A stretch of 9,102 nucleotides of DNA from Bacilli bacterium (GCA_900766325.1 CAAFVA010000020.1:1-9102); one strand, 5' to 3'. Shown: positions 1-6,330, counted from the first letter of the stretch. Notes: generated from the sequence alone by a model not told the origin. Translations and numbers: made by a program.

Positions 1-18
1 AAAAAGATATTTCTTTTT
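1..18 (+). terminator. Possible terminator hairpin of an upstream gene, cut by window edge
   Basis: AAAAAGA (1-7) is complementary to TCTTTTT (12-18) with a TATT loop, and T-rich sequence follows (20-25). It could be the end of an intrinsic terminator for a gene left of the window. The stem is almost pure A/T and its left side may be cut, so this is weak. The same bases also carry the possible sigma-E -35 of yunB. Confidence 0.35.
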
Positions 19-33
19 ATTTTTTCATATATT
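5..33 (+). promoter_or_regulatory. Possible sigma-E-type promoter of yunB
   Basis: ATATT at 7-11 and CATATATT at 26-33 are separated by 14 bases. The mother-cell sigma-E consensus in Bacillus is about KMATATT, 14-15 bases, CATACAAT, so the -10 fits CATAnnnT and the spacing fits, but the two bases before ATATT do not. Bacillus subtilis yunB belongs to the sigma-E regulon, which agrees. In such AT-rich DNA a partial match can arise by chance. The predicted transcript start (about 40) would leave almost no leader before the ATG at 47. Confidence 0.4.
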
Positions 34-46
34 ATTATGTGATATT

Positions 47-760
47 ATGGGTAAAATAAAATTGATATTCAAAAACGTTTATGTTTTAATATTTGCTTTT
101 TTGATTGTTTCGAGTGCGGTATTTTTAATTATTTTAAATAAAAAAGCAATGCCAGCGATAATGAGTTATGCAAACGTACAAACGAAAAGAATAGGCATTG
201 AAATTTTAAGAAGTGCGGGTTTAAAAGAAGTAAATGAGCTTTTAAAAGATAAAGAACTATTTACCATTATAAAAAATAATGATGGTGAAATAGAAAGCAT
301 TGATTTTGATACTGGTCTTATTAATAATGCGTTAATAGTCGTTGCTAAAAACGTAAGAGCAAGACTAAAAAAAATAGAAAAAGGAGAAAATTTACCTGAA
401 GAAGTATATTCTAATGTTTTGGATAAGAATCTGAAAAATGGAATAATATTTGAAATTCCCATGGGAGTCGCGCTTGGCAACACACTTTTTTCTAATTTAG
501 GACCTAAAATTCCAGTTAAAATAAAATATTCTGGTAACGTTGGGTTAGATGTTAAAACAAGGGTTAGTGAATACGGGATAAATAGTGCGTTAATTGAAAT
601 ATATATATACGTAGAAGTAACTCAAAGAACGATTTTACCATTTCAGTCTGAGGATGTTAAACTCACAAGCGAAATACCGGTCGTAATGAAGGTTGTTAAG
701 GGTGGCGTGCCAAATTATATTCCGAATATAAGTGAAACTTATAGTTTGCCACTTGATTAA
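47..760 (+). CDS. yunB: Sporulation protein YunB
   Basis: The 237-residue protein has a short basic N terminus, one membrane segment at about residues 10-30, then a soluble domain that should lie outside the cytoplasm. The YunB family signature is clear: IPMGVALGNTLFSNLGPKIP at about 137-156, the GNVGLDVKTRV stretch at 163-173, GINSALIEIYIYV at 177-189, and IPVVMKVVKGGVPNYI near the end. Length is close to the Bacillus protein (about 250). In Bacillus yunB is expressed in the mother cell and is needed for efficient sporulation; its biochemical role is unknown. The ATG at 47 is the first possible Met in frame, but it lacks a good Shine-Dalgarno; only a weak GTGAT lies at 39-43, three bases away. 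The next gene is yutD, a neighbour in Bacillus too. Family call is firm; the start is less sure. Confidence 0.92.
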   Translation: MGKIKLIFKNVYVLIFAFLIVSSAVFLIILNKKAMPAIMSYANVQTKRIGIEILRSAGLKEVNELLKDKELFTIIKNNDGEIESIDFDTGLINNALIVVAKNVRARLKKIEKGENLPEEVYSNVLDKNLKNGIIFEIPMGVALGNTLFSNLGPKIPVKIKYSGNVGLDVKTRVSEYGINSALIEIYIYVEVTQRTILPFQSEDVKLTSEIPVVMKVVKGGVPNYIPNISETYSLPLD

Positions 761-775
761 AAATTGTGTTATAAT
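746..775 (+). promoter_or_regulatory. Sigma-A promoter of yutD
   Basis: The -35 TTGCCA (746-751; 5 of 6 to TTGACA) lies 18 bases before the -10 TATAAT (770-775), which is preceded by TG one base away (767-768), an extended -10. It overlaps the end of yunB and gives yutD expression independent of sporulation. The predicted transcript start near 782 leaves a very short leader. Confidence 0.75.
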
Positions 776-784
776 TTATATAAC
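768..784 (+). repeat. Palindrome across the yutD -10
   Basis: GTTATA (768-773) and TATAAC (779-784) form a perfect 6-bp inverted repeat with a 5-base centre, spanning the -10 and the expected transcript start. It may be an operator, or simply follow from the A/T-rich extended -10. Confidence 0.35.
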
Positions 785-796
785 GTGAGGTAAATG

Positions 797-1072
797 ATGG
801 AAAAGGTAATAATAGATAATGTTGAGTACGAAATAATTAAAAGTTATAAAAACGGTTATAATAAAGAAGAGTTTTTAAAAAGGCACACTGATTATTTTAA
901 TGATTTTGATTATGTTGTTGGTGACTGGGCTTATGGTAAATTAAGATTAAAGGGATTTTATGATTCAAAAAACAAAAAATGTAAAGATTTTAATAACTTT
1001 GATAACTTGGATAAGTATTTAAAGGATAATTGTGCTTTTGATTGCTCATATTTTGTTGCAAAAAGAAAATAA
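797..1072 (+). CDS. yutD: YutD family protein (DUF1027)
   Basis: A small soluble protein of 91 residues that matches YutD over its whole length: VEYEIIKSYKNGYNKEEFLK near the N terminus, then FDYVVGDWAYGKLRLKGFYD in the middle, and a C-terminal CAFDCSYFVAKRK. The GDWxYGxLRLxGF core and the C-x-(F/Y)-x-C-x-YFV end are the family hallmarks. The family is found in Bacilli and its function is not established. Two ATGs are adjacent at 794 and 797. I prefer 797 because the GAGG at 787-790 is then six bases away, against three for 794; the choice changes one residue. It follows yunB, as in Bacillus, but has its own vegetative promoter. Confidence 0.88.
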   Translation: MEKVIIDNVEYEIIKSYKNGYNKEEFLKRHTDYFNDFDYVVGDWAYGKLRLKGFYDSKNKKCKDFNNFDNLDKYLKDNCAFDCSYFVAKRK

Positions 1073-1084
1073 GTATGTTAAAAT
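1056..1084 (+). promoter_or_regulatory. Sigma-A promoter of the DUF1292 gene
   Basis: TTGCAA (1056-1061), 17 bases, then TAAAAT (1079-1084) with TG at 1076-1077 making an extended -10. It begins inside the last codons of yutD. The predicted start near 1091 leaves a normal leader before the GAGGTG at 1104-1109. Confidence 0.65.
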
Positions 1085-1114
1085 AAAATATGTAAGAATA
1101 GAAGAGGTGTATAT

Positions 1115-1489
1115 ATGGTAACGGCTAGTAACATTGGAAGCGGTAAAAAGGTTAACGTAGGGCAAAGCTTTGCAAGTGGCATGTCTGCTTTGCAGACGGT
1201 GCAGAAAGAAAAGTTTGTAATAGTTGATGAAAGCGGTACAAAAAAAGATGCAGAACGTTTATCTTTATTTAAATTAAAAGATATGAATAAAACTTATATT
1301 GTATACACTTTTAATGAAGTAGACGAAAATGATATGATCAAACTTTATGTTGCTATATTAAATGATAAAGATGGTGTATATTCATTAGAAAACATTGTTG
1401 ATAATGATGAATGGACTAAGGTTAAGGATGCAATGAGAAAGATTGCTAAGGACGGACAACAAGTTCTAAATGGAAATGAAGAAGCATAG
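1115..1489 (+). CDS. DUF1292 domain protein
   Basis: A 124-residue acidic protein. Residues about 33-112 fit the DUF1292 family (YrzB-like): an N-terminal strand (KFVIVDESGTKK), then SLFKLKDMNKTYIVYTF, a strand with acidic turns (DENDMIKLYVAIL), a GVYSLENI strand and a final helix (DEWTKVKDAMRKIAK). The first 30 residues are Gly/Ser-rich and look like an extension beyond the domain. The family is widespread in Firmicutes and its role is not known. The start is fixed by GAGGTG (1104-1109), five bases before the ATG. Its stop lies 19 bases before the next gene, whose Shine-Dalgarno sits in the gap, so the two form an operon. Confidence 0.75.
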   Translation: MVTASNIGSGKKVNVGQSFASGMSALQTVQKEKFVIVDESGTKKDAERLSLFKLKDMNKTYIVYTFNEVDENDMIKLYVAILNDKDGVYSLENIVDNDEWTKVKDAMRKIAKDGQQVLNGNEEA

Positions 1490-1508
1490 TAAGTAGGAGG
1501 ATTTCGTT

Positions 1509-2402
1509 ATGAGTAAAAAAGAAATGATAAAAAACGGAGAAGACGTTTCTTTAGATGATGGTAACGTAGTGGTTTTAAACAAGGTTTCGGTAGCTGAAAA
1601 AACACCCGTAAACGAGGAAAAAGACACTACCGTCAAACAGCCAGCACAAGAAACAGAAAAAGTTGAGGAAGCACAAACACCAGAGGTTAAAGTAGAGCCA
1701 GAAACGGCTGCTGTAAGCCAAGGGGAAGCTCCGGTAATACCAGTTGTGCCAGAAACTACTGAACCACAAATTGATGTGCCAGTTAGTGATGTTAACGTGG
1801 GAGGTGTTGCTCCAATTGATTTGTCAGGTATTATTCCGCCTGGTGATACTGATCCGGAAGATCCTACTAAATATCCTGAGGTTCCATCAAATCCAGCAGA
1901 TGCTGTACAAAACGATTTTTCAGCTAATAATAACATGTTTTCGTTTCCTAATTCGTTTTCTCAAGAAAGCGAAACGCCGTCATTTGTTGGTTCGTTCGAT
2001 AACGGAAATCAAAATGATAACGCTTTAAATCAAAGTGCGTTTGCTTATGGTCTTAATAATTTTGACGGTGGAGTTTTTAAAACGGAAAGTGACGTTGATG
2101 CTTCTTTTGAAAAATTTATGGCAGACGTAAGAAAATCATATGATGAACATATTTCGAGCCCTACAAAAACGTTGGTTGAGTTTGTTATTCGGTTTGTAAA
2201 TTGGGGAAATCAGGTTACAGCAAACGGTTTGAATAGAAAGCTATTTGATGAGTATGATGAATTAATTGCACTTTTAAACAAGCAAAAACCATACAAGGAT
2301 GAAATGCAAAAAACAAGTGCAGGATTTGAATATAATGATAATCCTTTAAATAATTATGGTGATGATCAAATAAATAACGGTGGAATGGGAATGTCCGCGT
2401 AA
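1509..2402 (+). CDS. Unrecognised Pro/Glu-rich, Asn-rich protein
   Basis: I do not recognise this 297-residue protein. Residues 1-28 look ordinary. About 30-130 are rich in Pro, Glu, Val and Thr (spaced PE, PV and VP units), typical of a disordered linker. About 135-188 are rich in Asn, Ser and Phe. Residues about 190-265 look helical and folded, with SFEKFMADVRKSYDEHI, a hydrophobic LVEFVIRFVNWG stretch and FDEYDELIALLNKQK; the tail is again Asn/Gly/Met-rich. There is no Cys, no signal peptide and no membrane segment. A strong AGGAGG (1495-1500) lies eight bases before the ATG. It follows the DUF1292 gene in one transcript and a terminator follows it. The repeated-acidic-proline region could be an adaptor or a virion- or surface-type linker; no function can be given. 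Confidence 0.8.
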   Translation: MSKKEMIKNGEDVSLDDGNVVVLNKVSVAEKTPVNEEKDTTVKQPAQETEKVEEAQTPEVKVEPETAAVSQGEAPVIPVVPETTEPQIDVPVSDVNVGGVAPIDLSGIIPPGDTDPEDPTKYPEVPSNPADAVQNDFSANNNMFSFPNSFSQESETPSFVGSFDNGNQNDNALNQSAFAYGLNNFDGGVFKTESDVDASFEKFMADVRKSYDEHISSPTKTLVEFVIRFVNWGNQVTANGLNRKLFDEYDELIALLNKQKPYKDEMQKTSAGFEYNDNPLNNYGDDQINNGGMGMSA

Positions 2403-2427
2403 TATTTGAATTGATAGTGGTTAAAAT

Positions 2428-2456
2428 AAAGATATGTAAACGCATATCTTTTTTAA
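2428..2456 (+). terminator. Intrinsic terminator after the 297-residue gene
   Basis: A perfect 9-bp stem, AAAGATATG (2428-2436) with CATATCTTT (2443-2451), a six-base loop and a T-tract (2449-2454). It closes the DUF1292 operon and isolates the spore-protein gene downstream. Confidence 0.85.
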
Positions 2457-2499
2457 TTTTTTAATTTTAAAATTAACAAAAATTACCATGAAAAAAATT

Positions 2500-2528
2500 G
2501 TATGAAATGACAATATTTTCACATTCTA
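2500..2528 (+). promoter_or_regulatory. Sigma-G-type forespore promoter of the SASP gene
   Basis: GTATG (2500-2504), 17 bases, CATTCTA (2522-2528). This fits the Bacillus sigma-G consensus GHATR, 17-18 bases, CATnHTA at every fixed position, and it stands where expected before a gene class that sigma-G controls. No good sigma-A promoter competes for this site. Confidence 0.75.
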
Positions 2529-2552
2529 TTAGTGTATAGGAGGTGAAAACAC

Positions 2553-2756
2553 ATGACAAGCAATAAAAAGTTAGTTGCTCCAAACGCTAAACAAGCTATA
2601 GAACAAATGAAATACGAAATCGCTAACGAATTTGGTGTTAATTTAGGTGCTGATGCAACTTCTAGAGCTAATGGTTCAGTAGGTGGTGAAATCACAAAAC
2701 GTTTAGTAAAAATGGGTGAATCACAATTAGGTGGATCTTATAACGTTCAAAAGTAA
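2553..2756 (+). CDS. Alpha/beta-type small acid-soluble spore protein
   Basis: A 67-residue member of the alpha/beta SASP family, which coats DNA in the dormant forespore and protects it from UV, heat and chemicals, then is degraded at germination as an amino-acid source. Both family blocks are present: the germination-protease site YEIANEFGV (residues 21-29, cleavage expected between Glu22 and Ile23) and the DNA-contact block from ATSRANGSVGGEITKRL (35-51). The C terminus carries the usual Met/Gln/Gly-rich SQLGGSY. Length is normal. A very strong AGGAGGTGA (2538-2546) lies six bases before the ATG, as befits a highly expressed protein. It is monocistronic between two terminators, with a sigma-G-like promoter. 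It shows that the organism makes endospores, or descends from one that did. Confidence 0.96.
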   Translation: MTSNKKLVAPNAKQAIEQMKYEIANEFGVNLGADATSRANGSVGGEITKRLVKMGESQLGGSYNVQK

Positions 2757-2775
2757 TTTATAATATAGATTTTAT

Positions 2776-2805
2776 AAGGTAGCTATCTTTTGCTACCTTT
2801 TTTGT
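2776..2805 (+). terminator. Intrinsic terminator after the SASP gene
   Basis: AAGGTAGC (2776-2783) pairs perfectly with GCTACCTT (2792-2799) around an eight-base loop, followed by a T-run (2798-2803). This is the strongest terminator in the window. Confidence 0.92.
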
Positions 2806-2833
2806 TTTAATTGTATGAAATTTGTTGTATAAT
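2805..2833 (+). promoter_or_regulatory. Probable sigma-A promoter of ackA
   Basis: TATAAT at 2828-2833 is a perfect -10. The -35 at 17-base spacing is only TTTTAA (2805-2810), so activity may depend on a regulator or on upstream A/T tracts. The 13-base word AATTGTATGAAAT (2809-2821) fills the spacer. Confidence 0.55.
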
Positions 2834-2854
2834 TATTAATAGGAGTGTGATTTT

Positions 2855-4030
2855 GTGAAAATATTATCTGTTAATGCTGGTTCTTCATCACTTAAGTTTC
2901 AATTGTATGAAATGCCAGAAGAAAAAGTTTTGATTTCTGGTTTGATGGAAAGAATTGGTATTGGAAATAGTTTTTATACCATAAAAGTAAATGGTGAAAA
3001 GGTAAAAAAGGAAGTTCCTCTTAACAATCATGAAGAGGCATTTAAAGCTTTGGTTAAAGAGTTAGAAGAAAATAACGTTGTTGATTCGTTAGACGAAATT
3101 AAAGGTATTGGACACCGCGTTGTTCAAGGTGGTGATTATTTTGATAAAACCGTTGTAATTGATGATGAAGTATTATCAAAGATAGAAGAGTTATCATCTT
3201 TGGCACCGCTTCATAATCCGGCGGCTGTTACTGGAATTAGGGCAGCAAAGGACGTTTTTAAAAATGCTATTCAAACCGCTGTGTTTGATACGGCGTTTCA
3301 CCAAACGATGCCTAAGGAGAATTACCTATATGCCTTACCTTTAAATTGGTATACCGATTATAAAGTAAGAAGGTATGGCGCTCATGGTACTTCACATAAG
3401 TATGTTTCTCAAAGAGCAAACGAAATATTAGGAAGAACTAATACAAAGTTAATCACTTGTCATATTGGTAATGGGGCATCAATTAGTGCCGTTGTTAATG
3501 GTAAGTGCGTTAATACTAGTATGGGACTTACTCCTAACGCTGGTTTAATTATGGGAACTAGGTGTGGTGATATAGATGCTAGTATCATTCCTTATGTTAT
3601 GGAAAAAACGGGTATGAGTCCTAAAGAAATTGATAATGCGATAAACAAGCAAAGTGGACTTCTTGCGCTTAGTAAAAAATCAAGTGACTCAAGAGACGTT
3701 GAAGACGGAATTAAACAAGGTGATGAAAACTGCATCTTAGCTCAAAAAATGTATGTTAGAAGAATAGTCGATTACATAGCAAAATACTACGTTGAGATGC
3801 AAGGATGTGATGCCATTATATTTACTGCTGGTGTTGGTGAAAACTCAGCTGATACAAGACGAGATATAATAAAAGAGTTACAAGTTCTAGGAGTAATTTT
3901 AGATGCGAATGCTAACGACGTAAGAGGTAAAGAAACGTTAATTACTACTAAAGATTCAAAAATAGCTTGTTATATTATTCCGACTGATGAAGAATTAATG
4001 ATTGCTAAGGATACTTATGAATTAGTTTAA
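2855..4030 (+). CDS. ackA: Acetate kinase
   Basis: Interconverts acetate plus ATP with acetyl phosphate plus ADP in the cytoplasm; in fermenters it makes ATP from acetyl phosphate supplied by phosphotransacetylase. The 391-residue length is typical. The ASKHA-fold motifs are all present: VNAGSSSLKFQLY at 6-18 (Asn7), GHRVVQGG with Arg88, VFDTAFHQTMP with catalytic Asp145, RYGAHGTSH (173-181), the HIGNGASI phosphate loop (203-210), MGTRCGDIDASI with Arg236, FTAGVGENS (323-331) and PTDEE with the metal-binding Glu near 379. The start is GTG (2855): AGGAG at 2841-2845 lies nine bases away, and the family N terminus begins exactly here. No pta gene is adjacent. The next gene starts 12 bases after the stop and is co-transcribed. 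Confidence 0.98.
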   Translation: MKILSVNAGSSSLKFQLYEMPEEKVLISGLMERIGIGNSFYTIKVNGEKVKKEVPLNNHEEAFKALVKELEENNVVDSLDEIKGIGHRVVQGGDYFDKTVVIDDEVLSKIEELSSLAPLHNPAAVTGIRAAKDVFKNAIQTAVFDTAFHQTMPKENYLYALPLNWYTDYKVRRYGAHGTSHKYVSQRANEILGRTNTKLITCHIGNGASISAVVNGKCVNTSMGLTPNAGLIMGTRCGDIDASIIPYVMEKTGMSPKEIDNAINKQSGLLALSKKSSDSRDVEDGIKQGDENCILAQKMYVRRIVDYIAKYYVEMQGCDAIIFTAGVGENSADTRRDIIKELQVLGVILDANANDVRGKETLITTKDSKIACYIIPTDEELMIAKDTYELV

Positions 4031-4042
4031 AAAGGACTTGAA

Positions 4043-4999
4043 ATGGAAGAAAAGATATTAGAATTAATAAAAAAATACAACAGAATAATAATAGCAAGAC
4101 ATATTGGTGGTGATCCAGATGCACTTGGGTCTACGTTTGCTCTAAAAGAAATTATTTTAGAAAATTTTCCTGAAAAAGAAGTTTATGTTGCAGGTACTTC
4201 TATATCTAGATTTAAGTTCTTTGGTAGTCATGATAAGATAGCTGATGATCTTTTTGAAAATGCACTGTTAATCGCACTTGACATACCAGACATTAGAAGG
4301 TTAGATGGGGTTGATTATTATAAGTTTAAGGACGTTGTAAAAATAGATCATCATCCTGAAATAGACAAGTTCTCTGATAACGAAATAATAGATATTGACG
4401 CATCAAGTGCTTGTGAGCTAATAGCTAGATTTGCTTACAAGAATAATCTTAGGATACCAAAGCATGCCGCTGAAAACATTTTCATGGGTATTGTTGCGGA
4501 TACTAACAGGTTCTTGTTTGGTGCTAATAAAGCAGAAACTTATAATACCGTTTTAAGACTAATTAGGGATGAACATGTAAAGCCAAATGAACTTTATGAA
4601 ATACTGTATAAAAGACCAATGTCTGAAGTAAGACTTGAAGGATTTGTATCTCTTAACATGAAAATAACTAAAAACGGGCTAGGGCACGTTAAAATTACCG
4701 ATGAAAACTTAAAAGAGTTTGGTGTTGATTCAGCAAGTGTAGGAAGTATAATGAACAATTATAATTTTATTAAAGGACTTATTTGCTGGGTTGTTTTTAC
4801 CGAGGATGTTAAAAATGGTGTTGTAAGAACGTCAGCTAGAAGTCGCGGGGTAAAAATCAATAAATTGTTTGAACAATATTCCGGTGGTGGGCACGTATAT
4901 GCTTGTGGTGCTAAATTAAATAGTTTTAGTGAAGCAGACGAAATAATAGATAAGCTTGATGAACTGTGTAAAGAGTATAAAGAAGACGAACTAAGGTAG
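4043..4999 (+). CDS. DHH/DHHA1 phosphoesterase, NrnA-like
   Basis: A 318-residue DHH-family phosphoesterase, the size of Bacillus NrnA. Such enzymes degrade oligoribonucleotides two to five bases long, and many also hydrolyse pAp to AMP or cleave cyclic-dinucleotide products. Metal-binding motifs are intact: motif I HIGGDPDALGS (His20, Asp24, Asp26), motif II IALDIPD (Asp80), motif III IDHHPE (Asp102-His103-His104), and motif IV GIVADTNRF (Asp153). The DHHA1 substrate-binding domain follows, with VRTSARSRG (261-269) and GGGHVYACGA (281-290). There is no PAS, GGDEF or membrane segment, so it is the short soluble NrnA form, not GdpP. AAAGGA (4031-4036) lies six bases before the ATG. It is the second gene of the ackA operon. 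Whether its preferred substrate is nanoRNA, pAp or pApA cannot be read from sequence. Confidence 0.9.
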   Translation: MEEKILELIKKYNRIIIARHIGGDPDALGSTFALKEIILENFPEKEVYVAGTSISRFKFFGSHDKIADDLFENALLIALDIPDIRRLDGVDYYKFKDVVKIDHHPEIDKFSDNEIIDIDASSACELIARFAYKNNLRIPKHAAENIFMGIVADTNRFLFGANKAETYNTVLRLIRDEHVKPNELYEILYKRPMSEVRLEGFVSLNMKITKNGLGHVKITDENLKEFGVDSASVGSIMNNYNFIKGLICWVVFTEDVKNGVVRTSARSRGVKINKLFEQYSGGGHVYACGAKLNSFSEADEIIDKLDELCKEYKEDELR

Positions 5000-5008
5000 T
5001 CTTTTTTT
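4979..5008 (+). terminator. Intrinsic terminator overlapping the end of the DHH gene
   Basis: A stem made of the last codons, AGAAGAC (4981-4987), pairs with GTCTTTT (4999-5005) with one G-T pair, extending by two A-T pairs. The loop is 11 bases, and seven Ts (5002-5008) follow. The TAG stop (4997-4999) lies in the hairpin. The stem is A/T-rich, hence moderate confidence. Confidence 0.6.
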
Positions 5009-5036
5009 GTTTAAAAAAATATGATAATATTATTAT
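5007..5036 (+). promoter_or_regulatory. Possible sigma-A promoter of the 92-residue gene
   Basis: The stretch holds several overlapping -10-like words (TAATAT at 5025-5030 with TG at 5022-5023; TATTAT at 5031-5036) and TTGTTT at 5007-5012. No pair has both a good match and good spacing, so the exact start is open. A promoter here is expected because a terminator precedes it. Confidence 0.4.
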
Positions 5037-5038
5037 GT

Positions 5039-5042
5039 GGAG
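5039..5042 (+). promoter_or_regulatory. Ribosome binding site fixing the start at 5051
   Basis: GGAG eight bases before the ATG at 5051. The earlier in-frame ATG at 5021 has no such site and lies in the promoter-like stretch, so 5051 is the likelier start. Confidence 0.65.
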
Positions 5043-5050
5043 AAATATTT

Positions 5051-5329
5051 ATGAAAATTAATGGTCATGATTTAGATATTAACAAACTAACTAAAGAAGT
5101 ATATGATGATAAAAATTTAGTTAAAATGAGAAAAAATGGAATCTACTTAAGTGATAATCAAATTATGGTATTAAAAAGATACGGAATCGATTATAATAAG
5201 TACACATCGATTAAAAGTTTAATATTTGATATTGAACGCATATTAAATGAAGAAACCGATTTAGAAGATTTAGATGAGGTATCAAAGAATCTTGCGGAAT
5301 TAGATTATTATAATAACACTAATAAGTGA
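5051..5329 (+). CDS. Unrecognised small acidic protein (92 residues)
   Basis: I do not recognise this protein. From the ATG at 5051 it has 92 residues: a start MKINGHDLDINKLTKEVYD, a middle with GIYLSDNQIMVLKRYGIDYNKY that could be a small helix-turn-helix-like or other helical element, then a strongly acidic helix (FDIERILNEETDLEDLDEVSKNLAELD) and an Asn-rich tail. There is no signal peptide, no membrane segment and no Cys. The pattern DNQIMVLKRYGIDYNKY resembles short Firmicute proteins of unknown role, but I cannot name a family. Its TGA stop is 10 bases before the next gene, so it is co-transcribed, and perhaps translationally linked, with the MYG1-family gene. Codon use looks like its neighbours. 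Confidence 0.78.
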   Translation: MKINGHDLDINKLTKEVYDDKNLVKMRKNGIYLSDNQIMVLKRYGIDYNKYTSIKSLIFDIERILNEETDLEDLDEVSKNLAELDYYNNTNK

Positions 5330-5339
5330 TGGTGATGAC

Positions 5340-6293
5340 ATGGAAAAAATAAGTTTAAAAAATATCTTTAACGAAAATGTAAAAATAAAAATGATTGATA
5401 ATGAATCTAATGCTGATTTCATAACTCATAGTGGAACTTTTCATGCTGATGAGGTGATGGCAACTGTAATTCTTTTAAATAAGTTTGGAAATATGAATTT
5501 GTTTAGGTGTAATAATCCAACTAATAGCAAAGCCTTTATTTATGATGTTGGTTTTGGAGAATTTGACCATCATGGAATAGATTTTGATGAAAAACGTGAA
5601 AATGGTATTAAATATGCTTCATGTGGTCTTGTTTGGCACCGTTACGGTAAGGATATAATAAAGCGTTTAGAAGTTGATGATGTTGATTCATTTTTTGAAT
5701 CAATTGATAAGAACTTAATAATGGATATAGATCGTGATGATAATGGGCAAGCACTAAATAATGAACCCGAAGTAAGGCAACAAACAATTCCTAGTTTAAT
5801 TGGGATTTTTAATCCGCCATGGAACGAAGAAAAAAATAATGAAAACGAAAGTTTTTTAAACGCGGTGTCATTTGCAAATACAATTTTTAATAACATGATT
5901 AAAAAAATGGTAGCTAAAGAACAAGCTAGGAAAATAGTTGAAAAAAAGATAGATGAAAGTGAAGACGGAATTTTAATACTTGATTGTTATATGCCATGGA
6001 AAGATATTGTTTTATCTTCTAATAATCCTAAAGCTAACGATATTTTGTATGCGATATTTCCTTCAAAAAGGGGCGGTTATAACGTTGTTGCAACACCAAC
6101 ATCAATTAATAGTTTTGACGTTAAAAAGCCATTTCCAAAATCTTGGGCTGGCAAGGAAAACAAAGAGTTGCAAGATATAAGCGGTGTTAAAACAATTACG
6201 TTTTGTCATAAGAACTTATTTATTTGCGCGTGCAAGACGTTTGAAGATGCGCTTAGAATAGCAAAAATTGCTATTAATGAAATTAACAATTAG
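5340..6293 (+). CDS. MYG1 / UPF0160 family DHH-type protein
   Basis: A 317-residue protein of the MYG1 (UPF0160) family, close to the usual family length. The N-terminal metal motif is ITHSGTFHADEVMA (28-41; His30, His35, Asp37), then IYDVGFGEFDHHGIDF with the DHH triad Asp76-His77-His78, and GIKYASCGLVWHRYG (89-103). A later acidic motif, MDIDRDDNG (128-136), supplies further metal ligands, and FPSKRGGYNVVATPT is typical of the C-terminal part. Eukaryotic MYG1 is a 3'-5' RNA exonuclease; the bacterial members are little studied, so nuclease activity is inferred. GGTGAT (5331-5336) lies three bases before the ATG. It sits 10 bases after the small acidic protein gene. It is the second DHH-type hydrolase here besides the NrnA-like one, but from a different branch. 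Confidence 0.88.
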   Translation: MEKISLKNIFNENVKIKMIDNESNADFITHSGTFHADEVMATVILLNKFGNMNLFRCNNPTNSKAFIYDVGFGEFDHHGIDFDEKRENGIKYASCGLVWHRYGKDIIKRLEVDDVDSFFESIDKNLIMDIDRDDNGQALNNEPEVRQQTIPSLIGIFNPPWNEEKNNENESFLNAVSFANTIFNNMIKKMVAKEQARKIVEKKIDESEDGILILDCYMPWKDIVLSSNNPKANDILYAIFPSKRGGYNVVATPTSINSFDVKKPFPKSWAGKENKELQDISGVKTITFCHKNLFICACKTFEDALRIAKIAINEINN

Positions 6294-6301
6294 ACCGAAA
6301 T

Positions 6302-6330
6302 TTGCATTTTAACCTTAACTTTGTTATAAT
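6302..6330 (+). promoter_or_regulatory. Sigma-A promoter of engB
   Basis: TTGCAT (6302-6307), 17 bases, TATAAT (6325-6330) with TG at 6322-6323, an extended -10. The predicted transcript start near 6337 is downstream of the TTG at 6302, so any longer reading frame beginning there cannot be the real gene start. Confidence 0.8.

Noticed and set aside
1466..1936. 156-residue open frame on the minus strand
   Set aside because: It is antisense to the Pro/Glu-rich gene; its Ser/Thr/Gly-rich product mirrors that composition. It has no ribosome site or promoter that I can see.
2215..2445. 76-residue minus-strand frame across the end of the 297-residue gene
   Set aside because: It overlaps a real gene and its terminator, with no start signals and atypical composition.
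2403..2552. Possible small RNA gene in the gap before the SASP gene
   Set aside because: The gap is explained by a terminator (2428-2456) and the sigma-G promoter (2500-2528), with only A/T-rich spacer between.
2813..2840. Second sigma-G promoter before ackA
   Set aside because: GTATG is present at 2813-2817, but no CATnHTA lies 17-18 bases downstream; TATAAT at 2828 fits a vegetative promoter.
5021..5050. ATG at 5021 for the 92-residue protein
   Set aside because: It sits in promoter-like sequence without a ribosome site; 5051 has GGAG at eight bases.
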